Shown here one piece after another: positions 26,626-35,930 of a stretch of DNA of 64,000 bases. The position numbers and the translations under genes were made by a program. Positions within the stretch are counted from its first letter, which is position 1, and every line of letters begins with the position of its first letter. This DNA is from Clostridium_I sp047718555 (GTDB lineage: Bacteria > Bacillota > Clostridia > Clostridiales > Clostridiaceae). Under the pieces are notes generated by a model, which worked only from the letters and a program-made list of their open reading frames with translations, did not search any database and was not told the DNA's origin. The stretch lies in the NCBI RefSeq assembly GCF_047718555.1, contig NZ_JBDNRK010000002.1:1-64000 (forward strand), read 5' to 3'.

Positions 26626-26661
26626 AAAAAGGCTATCCCAACTGCAGAGGATAACCTTTTT
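26626..26661 (-). terminator. prsA terminator
   Basis: 13-bp stem AAAAAGGTTATCC/GGATAGCCTTTTT (one G-T pair on the minus strand), 10-nt loop, U-rich tail; about 90 nt beyond the prsA stop. Confidence 0.75.
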
Positions 26662-26748
26662 ACTTTTATTAATAATATACTATATCTCAATTCAAAATAT
26701 GATTTGTTAATAAATCTTATTCATTTAAAACATGTGAAAATAGCGCCA

Positions 26749-27756
26749 TTATTCTAGATTATTAGGATATTGTTTGATTTTTGCTGCTTTTTTCCAGGTA
26801 TCTGTAGTCTTTTGTACCTCAGACTGTTTAGCTGTATTTAACAAATTATTCTGTATGTCGGATTTTACTTCATCAAGTTTTTTAACAGGATATTCTGTCT
26901 TAGTAATACATTTTATTACATGCCATCCAAACTGAGTTTGAACCGGTTGTGATACTTCCCCAGGCTTTAGTGCCATTCCAGCCTTTAAAAATGTAGGGTC
27001 AAGTCCTGAATTTGCCTCTTCTACATCTCCTAAGTCTCCACCATTGTCTTTACTCCCTGTGTCAGTAGATACTTCCTTTGCTACCTTTGCGAAATCCTCA
27101 CCTTTGTCTATTCTGGCTTTTACCTGCTTTGCCTCGTCTTCTGTCTTTACCAATATATGAGCAAGATGTATCTTATTAGGCTGAGTAGTAAATTGAGTTT
27201 GATTTGCATTGTAATAATCTTGAATTTGCTTATCTGTTACTTTTACATTTTTAGTTATATAATCACTAACTTTATTAAGTGTTATTTCTCTTTTTATTTC
27301 ATCTTTTAAGGATTGTTCAGTAAAACCATTCTGACTTAGGGCAGTCTTCCATTCAGCATCAGTTTTGTACTGAGACTTTGCAGAATCATACTGCTTAGTA
27401 ACTTCAGATTGTAACTCAGAATCAGAAGGAATAAGTTTTAATTCCTTTCCCTTTTGAAGGAACAAAGTTTCTGTAACCATTTGATCTAAGATAGTTTGCT
27501 TTTGTTGCTTTAACGCTTGTATTGCCTGATCATTACTGGTGTAGTTATTACCATATTGCTGCTTAATCTGACTTATAAGGCTTTTCATCTGCCAACTGTC
27601 CTCTAGTTGACCTCTAGTTATCTTTTCATTATTTACTTGCGCCACTGTACTATTTAAAATACCTTGCTGCGTCTTTGCTATCATATTACAACCACTTATT
27701 GCTGCAGCAAGCATTCCAACAATTGCAAAAGACACTATTTTCTTTATGTTCTTCAA
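26749..27756 (-). CDS. prsA: foldase PrsA-like lipoprotein peptidyl-prolyl isomerase
   Basis: Extracytoplasmic membrane-anchored foldase for exported proteins. 335 residues: signal peptide with lipobox AISGC (Cys23), a SurA/chaperone-like N-terminal helical region (about 35-185), then one parvulin domain (about 192-290; IHLAHILVKTEDEAKQ, GGDLGDVEE, FGWHVIK) and a basic C-terminal helix. The start is TTG after GGGGGA. 54 nt after mfd, so probably the last gene of pth-mfd-prsA. Confidence 0.92.
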   Translation of the reverse strand: MKNIKKIVSFAIVGMLAAAISGCNMIAKTQQGILNSTVAQVNNEKITRGQLEDSWQMKSLISQIKQQYGNNYTSNDQAIQALKQQKQTILDQMVTETLFLQKGKELKLIPSDSELQSEVTKQYDSAKSQYKTDAEWKTALSQNGFTEQSLKDEIKREITLNKVSDYITKNVKVTDKQIQDYYNANQTQFTTQPNKIHLAHILVKTEDEAKQVKARIDKGEDFAKVAKEVSTDTGSKDNGGDLGDVEEANSGLDPTFLKAGMALKPGEVSQPVQTQFGWHVIKCITKTEYPVKKLDEVKSDIQNNLLNTAKQSEVQKTTDTWKKAAKIKQYPNNLE

Positions 27757-27810
27757 AATTTATTCCCCCTAGTTTTTATTTTATCATACGATTTTAATTT
27801 TATCATAAAT

Positions 27811-30800
27811 TTATTTTGTTTCAACTATAGATATTATATATTCTAGCAATTCAGTCAAATTAATTAATAGATTTTCTCGTTTTGAATTCCTTAAATTATA
27901 TACAATTATAGGTTTATCTTCTAATTTAAAAACTATACTTCTATTATAATCTTTAATCAAATTTTTCACCAAATTATCAGTAATTCTATTTTTATCATAA
28001 AACTTAAAGTCTATAAAGTCCTTTTTATCCTTAATATCAATAATACCAACTTTTTTTGCTAATGATTTGATATAAGCAATATGCATTAAATTAGAAACAG
28101 AAATAGGTATATCCGAATATCTATCTTCTAGTTCTTCCTGTATTTCAAAGAATTCATCCTTTGATTCAATAGATGCAATTTTCTTATAAATTTCTATTTT
28201 TTGTACCTCGTTTTCTATGTAAGAATCTGGTATATATGCATCTATTTTGAGTTCGATAGAAGTTTCAATAGGTTCTTTATCTACATCACCTTTATACTGC
28301 TTTATAGCATCCTCAAGCATCCTGCAATATAAATCATATCCAATTGACGCCATATGTCCGTGTTGAGCTGATCCCATCATATTACCTGCTCCTCTTATCT
28401 CCAAATCTCGCATGGCAATTTTAAAACCTGAACCAAGCTCTGTGAATTCCTTTATTGCTTTTAGTCTCTTTTCTGCTATTTCTGTTAATATTCTATCCTT
28501 TCTATATGTAAAATAAGCATAGGCTATCCTGTTTGTTCTTCCCACTCTACCCCTAAGCTGATAGAGCTGAGATAATCCCATCTTATCTGCATCATATATA
28601 ATCATTGTGTTAACATTCTGAATATCAATGCCAGTTTCAATTATGGTAGTACATAAAAGTATATCATATTCCTTATTCATAAAGCCCAGCATTTCTGTTT
28701 CCAATTCTCTTTCTGTCATCTGCCCATGTGCCACCGCTACCTTAGCTTCTGGAATTAATTTTGTCAATTTTGATGCCATATCATTTATAGTTTCCACTCT
28801 ATTATATACAAAAAACACCTGTCCACCTCTATTAAGCTCTCTCATAACGGCATCTCTTATAAGTTGATCATTATATTCTACTACATAGGTTTGCACTGGA
28901 TATCTCTCTTCTGGAGGTGTTTCCATTACACTTATATCTCTTACCCCCGTAAGTGACATATGAAGGGTTCTAGGTATAGGTGTAGCTGTCAATGTTAATA
29001 CATCTATGTTCTTCTTCAGATTTTTAATTTTTTCTTTATGTGTTACTCCAAATCGTTGTTCTTCATCTACAATTAAAAGTCCAAGATCCTTAAACTGAAC
29101 ATCCTTTTGCAGTATTCTGTGAGTACCAATAAGTACATCTACATTCCCCTCTTTTAAAGCTTTTATTGTAGCCTTTTGCTGAGCAGAGGTTCTAAATCTA
29201 CTTATCATGTCTATTTTTACAGGAAAATCAGAAAATCTTTTTTTAAAATTTGTATAATGTTGTTCTGCAAGTATAGTAGTAGGAACTAAAAACGCTACCT
29301 GTTTTCCATCCATTACTGCTTTAAAAGCTGTTCTAACTGCAACTTCTGTCTTACCATAGCCCACATCACCACACAAAAGCCTATCCATAACTTTACCAAT
29401 TTCCATATCATGCTTTATATCTTCTATGGCACTTAGTTGGTCTGGAGTTTCATCATAGGGAAACTCATCTTCAAATTGTTTTTGCCAGACAGTATCTTTT
29501 GAATAAGTGTATCCATTTAAAGTAGACCTTATTGCATACAACTTAACCAGTTCCTCGGCAATCTCATTAATTGATTTTTTAACTTTGTTTTTAGCTTTAG
29601 TCCATTCATTACCACCAAGCTTATTTACCTTTGGAGAATTCCCATCACTACCTATATATTTTTGTACTAAATCAAGTTGTTCCACTGGAACAAATAATTT
29701 ATCATCACCAGTGTAAGTTAGTTCTAAGTAGTCTTTTTTATGTCCTTCAACTTCAAGCTGTTTTATTCCCTTGTATACACCTATTCCATGATTAACATGA
29801 ACTATATAATCTCCTGGCTTCAGCTCAGCGAAGCTCTTTATCTTACTTACACCTTTTTGAATTTTCTTTTTCGACTTTCTTTTTGATTCACCAAAAATTT
29901 CTTTGTCTGAAATAATGCAAAGCTTCAAATCTGGACATTCAAAACTTTTGTTAAGACTCCCAAAAGTAATAATAATCTCTCCAAATTGTATACTTTGTAT
30001 TTCATCTCTGTAACTGCTCTCTATACCTCTATCTCTAAGTGTATTTACTAATCTTTCTCCTCTAGGTTTACTTCCACATAATATAACTGTTTTGTATCCC
30101 TTATCTTTTTTATCCTTAATTTCATTTATAAGTAATTCGAGAACTCCACCAAAATTACTTAAGGTAATTTCTCTAAAATTTTCATCATAGGTATTTTTAA
30201 GAAAGCCTTTAGATTTTTCAATACCAGTTATATTAATTATTTTACTGCTATTTAGCACCTCATAAATTTCTTCTTCTGGAAAAAGGAGTTCACCTTGCCT
30301 TGGTAATATGTCTCCTCTCTCAAGAAAAGCTTTATAATTTTCCTGAAATTCAAAAAATACACTGTTTAACTTACCTTTACATCTTAAATCATCTGCAATT
30401 ATTATTATTGAATTCTGAATAAAGTCAAAAAATGTAGATGGCTTATCGTAAAAAAATGGTAAAAAGCTATCTATAGTCTCAAAGGTTGAAGTTTCTCTTA
30501 ATGTTTCTAGATTCCTATTTATTATACCAATTATTCTTTCTTCAGCTTCTTTATCTTTTTTTTCTTTAATATTTTCTATTACTACAGAAAGTTCTTGTTT
30601 TATTAAATCATATCCGCGTTCAATATTACTTTCCTCTAAGATAATTTCTTTTGCTGGAAATATATCCACTTTAGTTACTTTTTCAATACTCCTCTGAGAT
30701 CCTGTATTAAAAGTTCTTATGGATTCAATTTCATCTCCAAAAAATTCAATCCTATAAGGCATATTAGATATAGGCGGAAATATATCAAATATACCTCCTC

Positions 30801-31329
30801 TTATGGAAAACTGCCCTTTACTATCTACAGTTTCTACTCTTTCATAACCCGATAAAATGAGTTCTCTACCGAATTTTTCCAAATCGATAGTATCCCCAAG
30901 ACCAATATTAAATGTATATTTCTTATACAAGTCTACAGGGGAATAATAGGATGAAAAAGCTTCAATTGAAGTTACTATTATCTTTCTTCCCTTTAGAAGC
31001 ATCTCTTTTATGATTTTTATTCTTTCCCATCTTAAATCACCAGAAATTGCATCCACATTATAAAAAACTACATCTTTAGTTGGAAAATAATACACATTTG
31101 ACAAATATAAAGATAAATCCTCATGTAGCTTTTTTGCCTCCATATCATTATCTGTTACAACAACAAAAGGAGCATTCATTTCTTCATATACGCTGTAAAT
31201 AAAATAACTTCTTGCGGACTCAGATAATCCTGTTATTCCAATTGGGAACTTATTTTTATTTATATTATGTATTACATTTATAAATTCTCTACTTTCTCTT
31301 AAAGGCTGAATAAGCCCCCTAAACCTCAT
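27811..31329 (-). CDS. mfd: transcription-repair coupling factor Mfd
   Basis: Removes RNA polymerase stalled at lesions and recruits UvrA. 1172 residues: UvrB-like N terminus (about 10-345, TGLSESARSYF), the RNA polymerase interaction domain (about 485-560, LKPGDYIVHVNHGIGVY), the RecG-like SF2 motor with GDVGYGKTEVA and DEEQRFG, and a C-terminal autoinhibitory domain. The ATG follows GAGGTG. Starts 18 nt after pth as in Bacillus (spoVC-yabK-mfd). Confidence 0.97.
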   Translation of the reverse strand: MRFRGLIQPLRESREFINVIHNINKNKFPIGITGLSESARSYFIYSVYEEMNAPFVVVTDNDMEAKKLHEDLSLYLSNVYYFPTKDVVFYNVDAISGDLRWERIKIIKEMLLKGRKIIVTSIEAFSSYYSPVDLYKKYTFNIGLGDTIDLEKFGRELILSGYERVETVDSKGQFSIRGGIFDIFPPISNMPYRIEFFGDEIESIRTFNTGSQRSIEKVTKVDIFPAKEIILEESNIERGYDLIKQELSVVIENIKEKKDKEAEERIIGIINRNLETLRETSTFETIDSFLPFFYDKPSTFFDFIQNSIIIIADDLRCKGKLNSVFFEFQENYKAFLERGDILPRQGELLFPEEEIYEVLNSSKIINITGIEKSKGFLKNTYDENFREITLSNFGGVLELLINEIKDKKDKGYKTVILCGSKPRGERLVNTLRDRGIESSYRDEIQSIQFGEIIITFGSLNKSFECPDLKLCIISDKEIFGESKRKSKKKIQKGVSKIKSFAELKPGDYIVHVNHGIGVYKGIKQLEVEGHKKDYLELTYTGDDKLFVPVEQLDLVQKYIGSDGNSPKVNKLGGNEWTKAKNKVKKSINEIAEELVKLYAIRSTLNGYTYSKDTVWQKQFEDEFPYDETPDQLSAIEDIKHDMEIGKVMDRLLCGDVGYGKTEVAVRTAFKAVMDGKQVAFLVPTTILAEQHYTNFKKRFSDFPVKIDMISRFRTSAQQKATIKALKEGNVDVLIGTHRILQKDVQFKDLGLLIVDEEQRFGVTHKEKIKNLKKNIDVLTLTATPIPRTLHMSLTGVRDISVMETPPEERYPVQTYVVEYNDQLIRDAVMRELNRGGQVFFVYNRVETINDMASKLTKLIPEAKVAVAHGQMTERELETEMLGFMNKEYDILLCTTIIETGIDIQNVNTMIIYDADKMGLSQLYQLRGRVGRTNRIAYAYFTYRKDRILTEIAEKRLKAIKEFTELGSGFKIAMRDLEIRGAGNMMGSAQHGHMASIGYDLYCRMLEDAIKQYKGDVDKEPIETSIELKIDAYIPDSYIENEVQKIEIYKKIASIESKDEFFEIQEELEDRYSDIPISVSNLMHIAYIKSLAKKVGIIDIKDKKDFIDFKFYDKNRITDNLVKNLIKDYNRSIVFKLEDKPIIVYNLRNSKRENLLINLTELLEYIISIVETK

Positions 31330-31347
31330 ACTAACACCTCTTAATTA

Positions 31348-31911
31348 CTAAACCTTGAGACCATTAAAATTATTCATGGCCTCGCAGATACCTTTTGTTA
31401 TTATGCACTCTACCGCATCAATTACTGCACTAAATACTTTTTCAGCTTCTGCTCTGTCATCATTATTAAATCTTCCAAGGACATGACTTATTAGATCTCC
31501 TTTAGGTTCACCAACTCCAACTTTCACTCTCGGAAATACATCTGTGGAAAGATTTAATATTATATTTTTTATACCGTTGTGACCACCAGCACTGCCGCTT
31601 TTTCTTATTCTCATTCTTCCAACCTCAAGACTAATATCATCATATATTATTATTACATTTTCACTTTGTATCTTATAAAAATCACAAGCCTCTTTAACAC
31701 TCTCTCCGCTTAAGTTCATAAAAGTAGTAGGCTTTAAAAAAATCACTTTTTCTTGTTCTAATTTTCCTTCTCCATACACTCCTTTAAATTTTGTCCTGTT
31801 CATGTTAATATTATACTTATCACACATCAGATCTAAAACATCAAACCCCACATTATGTCTTGTTTTCTCATATTCTTTACCAGGATTGCCCAGCCCAACT
31901 ATTAGATACAC
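31348..31911 (-). CDS. pth: peptidyl-tRNA hydrolase (SpoVC)
   Basis: Releases peptides from prematurely dissociated peptidyl-tRNA. 187 residues, standard length; N-terminal GLGNPGKEYEKTRHNVGF with the catalytic His19, and FLKPTTFMNLSG and GGHNGIKNI motifs. The start is GTG behind AAGGAGGAAG. Upstream DNA contains repeat B, so its promoter may lie within or next to that element. Confidence 0.97.
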   Translation of the reverse strand: MYLIVGLGNPGKEYEKTRHNVGFDVLDLMCDKYNINMNRTKFKGVYGEGKLEQEKVIFLKPTTFMNLSGESVKEACDFYKIQSENVIIIYDDISLEVGRMRIRKSGSAGGHNGIKNIILNLSTDVFPRVKVGVGEPKGDLISHVLGRFNNDDRAEAEKVFSAVIDAVECIITKGICEAMNNFNGLKV

Positions 31912-31981
31912 TTTATATTACTTCCTCCTTAATTTTATCACAATATAATACATATAAACAGAGTTCTAAGTATCGGTTTGT

Positions 31982-32122
31982 AATACTTAGAAATCGTTAT
32001 CCAGGTACGTATCCACTCTTTACTCCCACTTTACGAAAAACAGAGAACAAAAATCTTTGATTTTCTGTGAATCGCTTTCACAGAGTGCGATGGGATTATC
32101 AGAGTGGATAGTCATCGGATAA
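31982..32122 (-). repeat. dispersed structured repeat family B, copy 2
   Basis: Reverse-orientation counterpart of 19703-19842. In element orientation it keeps three paired elements: CTGTGAA-AGCGA-TTCACAG, AAAATC-AAA-GATTTT, and near-terminal arms TATCCACTCT/AGAGTGGATA (10 bp, perfect here). It lies about 70 nt upstream of pth in the pth-htrA gap. Non-coding. Confidence 0.75.
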
Positions 32123-32182
32123 AAAATAATAACTTAAAAATATCTAAATACATTATACTAAATATTTACTAAAATAAAAATC

Positions 32183-32206
32183 AGCAGTAAATATTAAATT
32201 ACTGCT
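32183..32206 (-). terminator. terminator of the two-component/htrA operon
   Basis: 8-bp stem AGCAGTAA/TTACTGCT and a U-rich tail on the minus strand. The rest of 32123-32329 is AT-rich with no gene seen. Confidence 0.65.
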
Positions 32207-32329
32207 AAATATTTTTACATTCCATAACTGGCTGCTTTTATTATACTTCTTAGAACATATTAATAACCATAGTAAGATATCATTAAATCTTCACTTAAGT
32301 AAAATTCCTATAGATTTCACTAATAATCA

Positions 32330-33541
32330 TCAATTGTCGAAAACAGGTCTTTCCAATAATTTAACATTAAATCTAATTATTTTTCCCTGTCTAAGTACTT
32401 TACATGGAACAGAATCCCCTACTTTATGCCTATTAACAATATCTTGAAGTTCATTTTTAGATTGTATTTTTACACTATCAAATTCTACTATTATGTCATT
32501 AGCTTTTATACCTGATTCCTGTGCTCCGGCATCATTTTTAATTTGCTTCACAAGCACACCTTTTGTCTTTCTATCTTCTGATACATAATCCTCAGGAATG
32601 ATACCTAGATCAGGTCTTATTACTCTTCCATTTTTTATTATGGAATTTATTATCTTTTTTGCATCATTTATAGATATAGCAAATCCCATTCCCTCTACAT
32701 TTTCATCAGCACCTATTTTAAAACTATTTATACCTATAACTTCCCCACTTTCATTGCAAAGAGCTCCACCACTATTTCCTTGGTTTATAGCTGCATCTGT
32801 TTGAAGCAAATTGTAAGTTGTAGTAACCCCGGTTGAAGAATCCTGTATTCCTATTTTTCTATTTACAGCACTTATAATACCCGCTGTAACAGACCCTGAA
32901 AATTCATTTCCCAAAGGATTTCCTATAGCAATAGCTGTATCACCTACCTGCACTTTAGATGAGTCTCCAAAAACTGCCGCTGGTAAATTAGGTGCATCAA
33001 CCTTAATAACAGCCAAATCGGACATAGCATCATACCCTACAACTGTTGCATTGAAGGGCTTAGAATTTTTTCCATTAGACAGTTTAACAAGATGCTTGCT
33101 TGTGCCTTTAATAACATGATAATTTGTTACAATATAACCATCAGACTTAAAAATTATTCCTGACCCACTATAGCTATTTTCACCATTCAAAGTATTATCG
33201 TTACTGTTATTTATCCCTACAACACTCTGACTTACAGTTTCAGCTACTCTAGTAATAGGATTTTGGGAAATATTATTAACACCTGTAGAAGCCTTGTTAC
33301 TTTGAAAAAAGGAAGAATTATTATTCTCTATTGCACTATTATATTTTTTACTTGAGATGTAGCCTCCAGTTATTCCACCTGAAAGAGCGGCGATCAAAAC
33401 AAAGATTACTCCTTTACAAATTTTAACAAATATACGATTATGGTTCTTTTTTCTAAATTTTATTTTTCCTCCAAAATCATCTTTCTTTGTTTCTATTTCA
33501 TGCCATTCCACATCTTTAACAATTCTACTATCATCTTTCAA
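32330..33541 (-). CDS. htrA: HtrA/DegP-type membrane-anchored serine protease
   Basis: Extracytoplasmic quality-control protease. 403 residues: cytoplasmic charged N terminus, one membrane helix (about 42-62), a trypsin-like domain with the triad His in NYHVI, Asp in MSDLAVIKVD and Ser in GNSGGA, then a C-terminal PDZ domain (about 310-395). The TTG start at 33541 lies 5 nt after GGAGGTG. 35 nt after the histidine kinase gene and co-transcribed with it, resembling the CssRS-HtrA secretion-stress arrangement. Confidence 0.93.
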   Translation of the reverse strand: MKDDSRIVKDVEWHEIETKKDDFGGKIKFRKKNHNRIFVKICKGVIFVLIAALSGGITGGYISSKKYNSAIENNNSSFFQSNKASTGVNNISQNPITRVAETVSQSVVGINNSNDNTLNGENSYSGSGIIFKSDGYIVTNYHVIKGTSKHLVKLSNGKNSKPFNATVVGYDAMSDLAVIKVDAPNLPAAVFGDSSKVQVGDTAIAIGNPLGNEFSGSVTAGIISAVNRKIGIQDSSTGVTTTYNLLQTDAAINQGNSGGALCNESGEVIGINSFKIGADENVEGMGFAISINDAKKIINSIIKNGRVIRPDLGIIPEDYVSEDRKTKGVLVKQIKNDAGAQESGIKANDIIVEFDSVKIQSKNELQDIVNRHKVGDSVPCKVLRQGKIIRFNVKLLERPVFDN

Positions 33542-33576
33542 AGTAACACCTCCCACTATATAAAATTAAATAACGA

Positions 33577-34998
33577 TTAATTATTTGCCTTTGTCAATGT
33601 AAATGTAAATTCAACTCCGGTATCTTTAATATTTTTTACCCATATATCTTCTCCATGCTGAGTAAGTATGCTTTGAACTATAGGTAATCCAAGTCCTGTG
33701 CTAACTTTAGAGGTTCTAGATTTATCTTTTTTGTAAAACCTATCCCAAATGTGCTTTAAAGCATCTTCTGATAAAGGCTTGCTTTCATTGTAAATTGAAA
33801 TAAAAATCTTATCTCCCTTTATTTTTGTTGCAATGCTAATCTTTCCCTCATTTACTACATATTTAACAGCATTATCAATCAAATTTGTCACAACTTGCAT
33901 TATTCTGTCCATATCTCCCATTGCATAGGAATCATCTTTGTCAAAATATACATCTACTACTAATTTCTTTTCGTTTATTTTAGGCTCAAACTTTATAACT
34001 GTACGCCTTATTATCTCGTTAATATTAAGTTTAGTTATATTCAGAGTTAACTGCCCAGATTCTATAGCTGATAAATCCAATAGGTCATTTACAAGTCTCG
34101 TTAATCGCTGAGTTTCATCATAGGCCAAAGATAGATAATATTTTTCTTTTTCTGCTGGTATGACTCCATCCAATATTCCTCCAATAAATCCCTTAATAGA
34201 AGTTATTGGAGATCTTATTTCATGGGAAACGTTTGAAATAAATTCTCTTCTATTTTTTTCAATCTTAGTTATAGAATCTGCCATATAGTTAAAAGAATTT
34301 GCCAGCTCTCCGATTTCATCCTCTGATTTAATTTCAACTCTTTTTTCTATATCTCCATTAGCTATTTTTCTAGCTGCATAGTTTATTTTACCAAGGGGAT
34401 TAACAATAATTTTCTGTGAAAGGTGATATATAACAATACAGGCTATTATTATGGCAAACGTGGCCAATACCCAAATTATATAGTATACTTTTATAAGGGG
34501 TCTCTTTATTTCAGACAAAGAGGTATTCATCATTATAGCCCCTTCAAAGCCATTACTATTATCTGAAATTGGAACGATATATGTATGTACAGGTACATTG
34601 AAGGTATCTCCATATACGTCTTTTCTAGCAATAATATTTCCTTTCCTAAGCTGTTCAATATCACCATTTAAAATTATTTGTTTATCAAGTAATTTGGCAT
34701 TAGTTTCATTAGAAACTGCATAGACGTAACCATATTTCCCTATTAAAAGTATATTTGCATTAAAATAGTGTTCAAGATTCTGCAGTGTATCGTTTAGGAA
34801 ATCATAGGACATACCACCCTGCATGTAATTTATTGCTACAGGTTTTATAAGTGCAGCCCCTCTAGAAAGTTCATCCTCTCTTTGTTGAAAATAGTAGGAT
34901 TCAAACCAAACAGACAAAAGTCCTGAAACAATAATGAAACTTATAGCTATGATAATAGTATATGTTGCTATCATCTGAGAAAATAGTCCCTTTTTCAT
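33577..34998 (-). CDS. sensor histidine kinase
   Basis: 473 residues: TM1 (about 10-30), an extracytoplasmic sensor region (about 31-168), TM2 (about 169-192), HAMP (about 193-245), HisKA with phospho-accepting His259 in SNVSHEIRSP, and a HATPase domain with DNAVKY and GLGLPIV. It starts 3 nt after the response regulator stop, with the ribosome binding site inside that gene's end. The partner htrA suggests it senses envelope or secretion stress, but the signal is unknown. Confidence 0.92.
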   Translation of the reverse strand: MKKGLFSQMIATYTIIIAISFIIVSGLLSVWFESYYFQQREDELSRGAALIKPVAINYMQGGMSYDFLNDTLQNLEHYFNANILLIGKYGYVYAVSNETNAKLLDKQIILNGDIEQLRKGNIIARKDVYGDTFNVPVHTYIVPISDNSNGFEGAIMMNTSLSEIKRPLIKVYYIIWVLATFAIIIACIVIYHLSQKIIVNPLGKINYAARKIANGDIEKRVEIKSEDEIGELANSFNYMADSITKIEKNRREFISNVSHEIRSPITSIKGFIGGILDGVIPAEKEKYYLSLAYDETQRLTRLVNDLLDLSAIESGQLTLNITKLNINEIIRRTVIKFEPKINEKKLVVDVYFDKDDSYAMGDMDRIMQVVTNLIDNAVKYVVNEGKISIATKIKGDKIFISIYNESKPLSEDALKHIWDRFYKKDKSRTSKVSTGLGLPIVQSILTQHGEDIWVKNIKDTGVEFTFTLTKANN

Positions 34999-35001
34999 AC
35001 A

Positions 35002-35688
35002 CTACTTCACCTCAAATTTATATCCAACACCCCATACTGTTTGAATTTGCCAATTCGATCCTCCTTGAAGCTTCTCTCTTAACCTTTTAACATGCACATC
35101 TACAGTTCTTGAATCTCCTGGGTAGTCATATCCCCATACTTCACATAAAAGCTGTTCCCTTGTAAATACTCTATTTCTATTGTTTGCGAGATAATATAAT
35201 AATTCAAATTCCTTTGGCGGCATCTTTATCTCTTCTCCATTATATACAACAGAATAAGAATTTATATCTATTAATAAACCATCAAAGCTTAATTTTTCTT
35301 TGCCTCTATTATCCGTATTATATCTTCTCAATACCGCTTTTACTCTTGCTATGAGTTCTTTAGCTTCAAAAGGTTTAACAATATAATCATCAGCTCCAAG
35401 CTCAAGCCCCAAAACCTTATCAAAGGTCTCTCCTTTAGCTGTAAGCATAATTACAGGAGTTTCATATTCCTTTCTTATGGCCTTCAAAACATCTATACCA
35501 TCTACATGAGGCAGCATTATATCTAAAAGCACCAAATCTGGTTTGCATTCTATAAAAGCATCTATAGCTTCTTTTCCGTCATAACACAGCCTTGTACTGT
35601 ACCCTGAGCTTTCAAGATATATTTTTATTATATCTGCTATGTTTTCATCATCATCAATAATTAAAATTGTTCCTAATGTTCCTTCCAT
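35002..35688 (-). CDS. OmpR/PhoB-family response regulator
   Basis: 228 residues: receiver domain (acidic pocket IIDDDEN, phospho-acceptor D56 in LLDIMLP, Lys in IVKPFEA) followed by a winged-helix DNA-binding domain (CEVWGYDYPGDSRTVDVHVKRL, given here as two parts around residue 200). The ATG at 35688 follows AGGAGG; the longer frame to 35721 lacks support. First gene of the regulator-kinase-htrA operon; a palindrome ATTACTAT-TACC-ATAGTAAT at 35708-35727 next to its ribosome binding site could be an operator. Confidence 0.93.
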   Translation of the reverse strand: MEGTLGTILIIDDDENIADIIKIYLESSGYSTRLCYDGKEAIDAFIECKPDLVLLDIMLPHVDGIDVLKAIRKEYETPVIMLTAKGETFDKVLGLELGADDYIVKPFEAKELIARVKAVLRRYNTDNRGKEKLSFDGLLIDINSYSVVYNGEEIKMPPKEFELLYYLANNRNRVFTREQLLCEVWGYDYPGDSRTVDVHVKRLREKLQGGSNWQIQTVWGVGYKFEVK

Positions 35689-35797
35689 TCTTATACCTCC
35701 TATAGGTATTACTATTACCATAGTAATTATAATTTATCATATTTATTTGATTTAATCATGAATGTTACAAATTATTAATTATAATTTAAAATATAGT

Positions 35798-35835
35798 AAA
35801 ACATCGCAAAACTAAATTGTAGATTGCGATGTTTT
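35798..35835 (-). terminator. prs terminator
   Basis: Perfect 12-bp stem AAAACATCGCAA/TTGCGATGTTTT after prs on the minus strand, with a T-containing tail. Confidence 0.8.
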
Positions 35836-35930
35836 ACTTCTATTGATTTGGACATCGTAAATAAACAACCAGTTAATATACTCTCATCTTTAACTTATTA
35901 TTTATTTTCAAATGCCTTACATAATTTATA

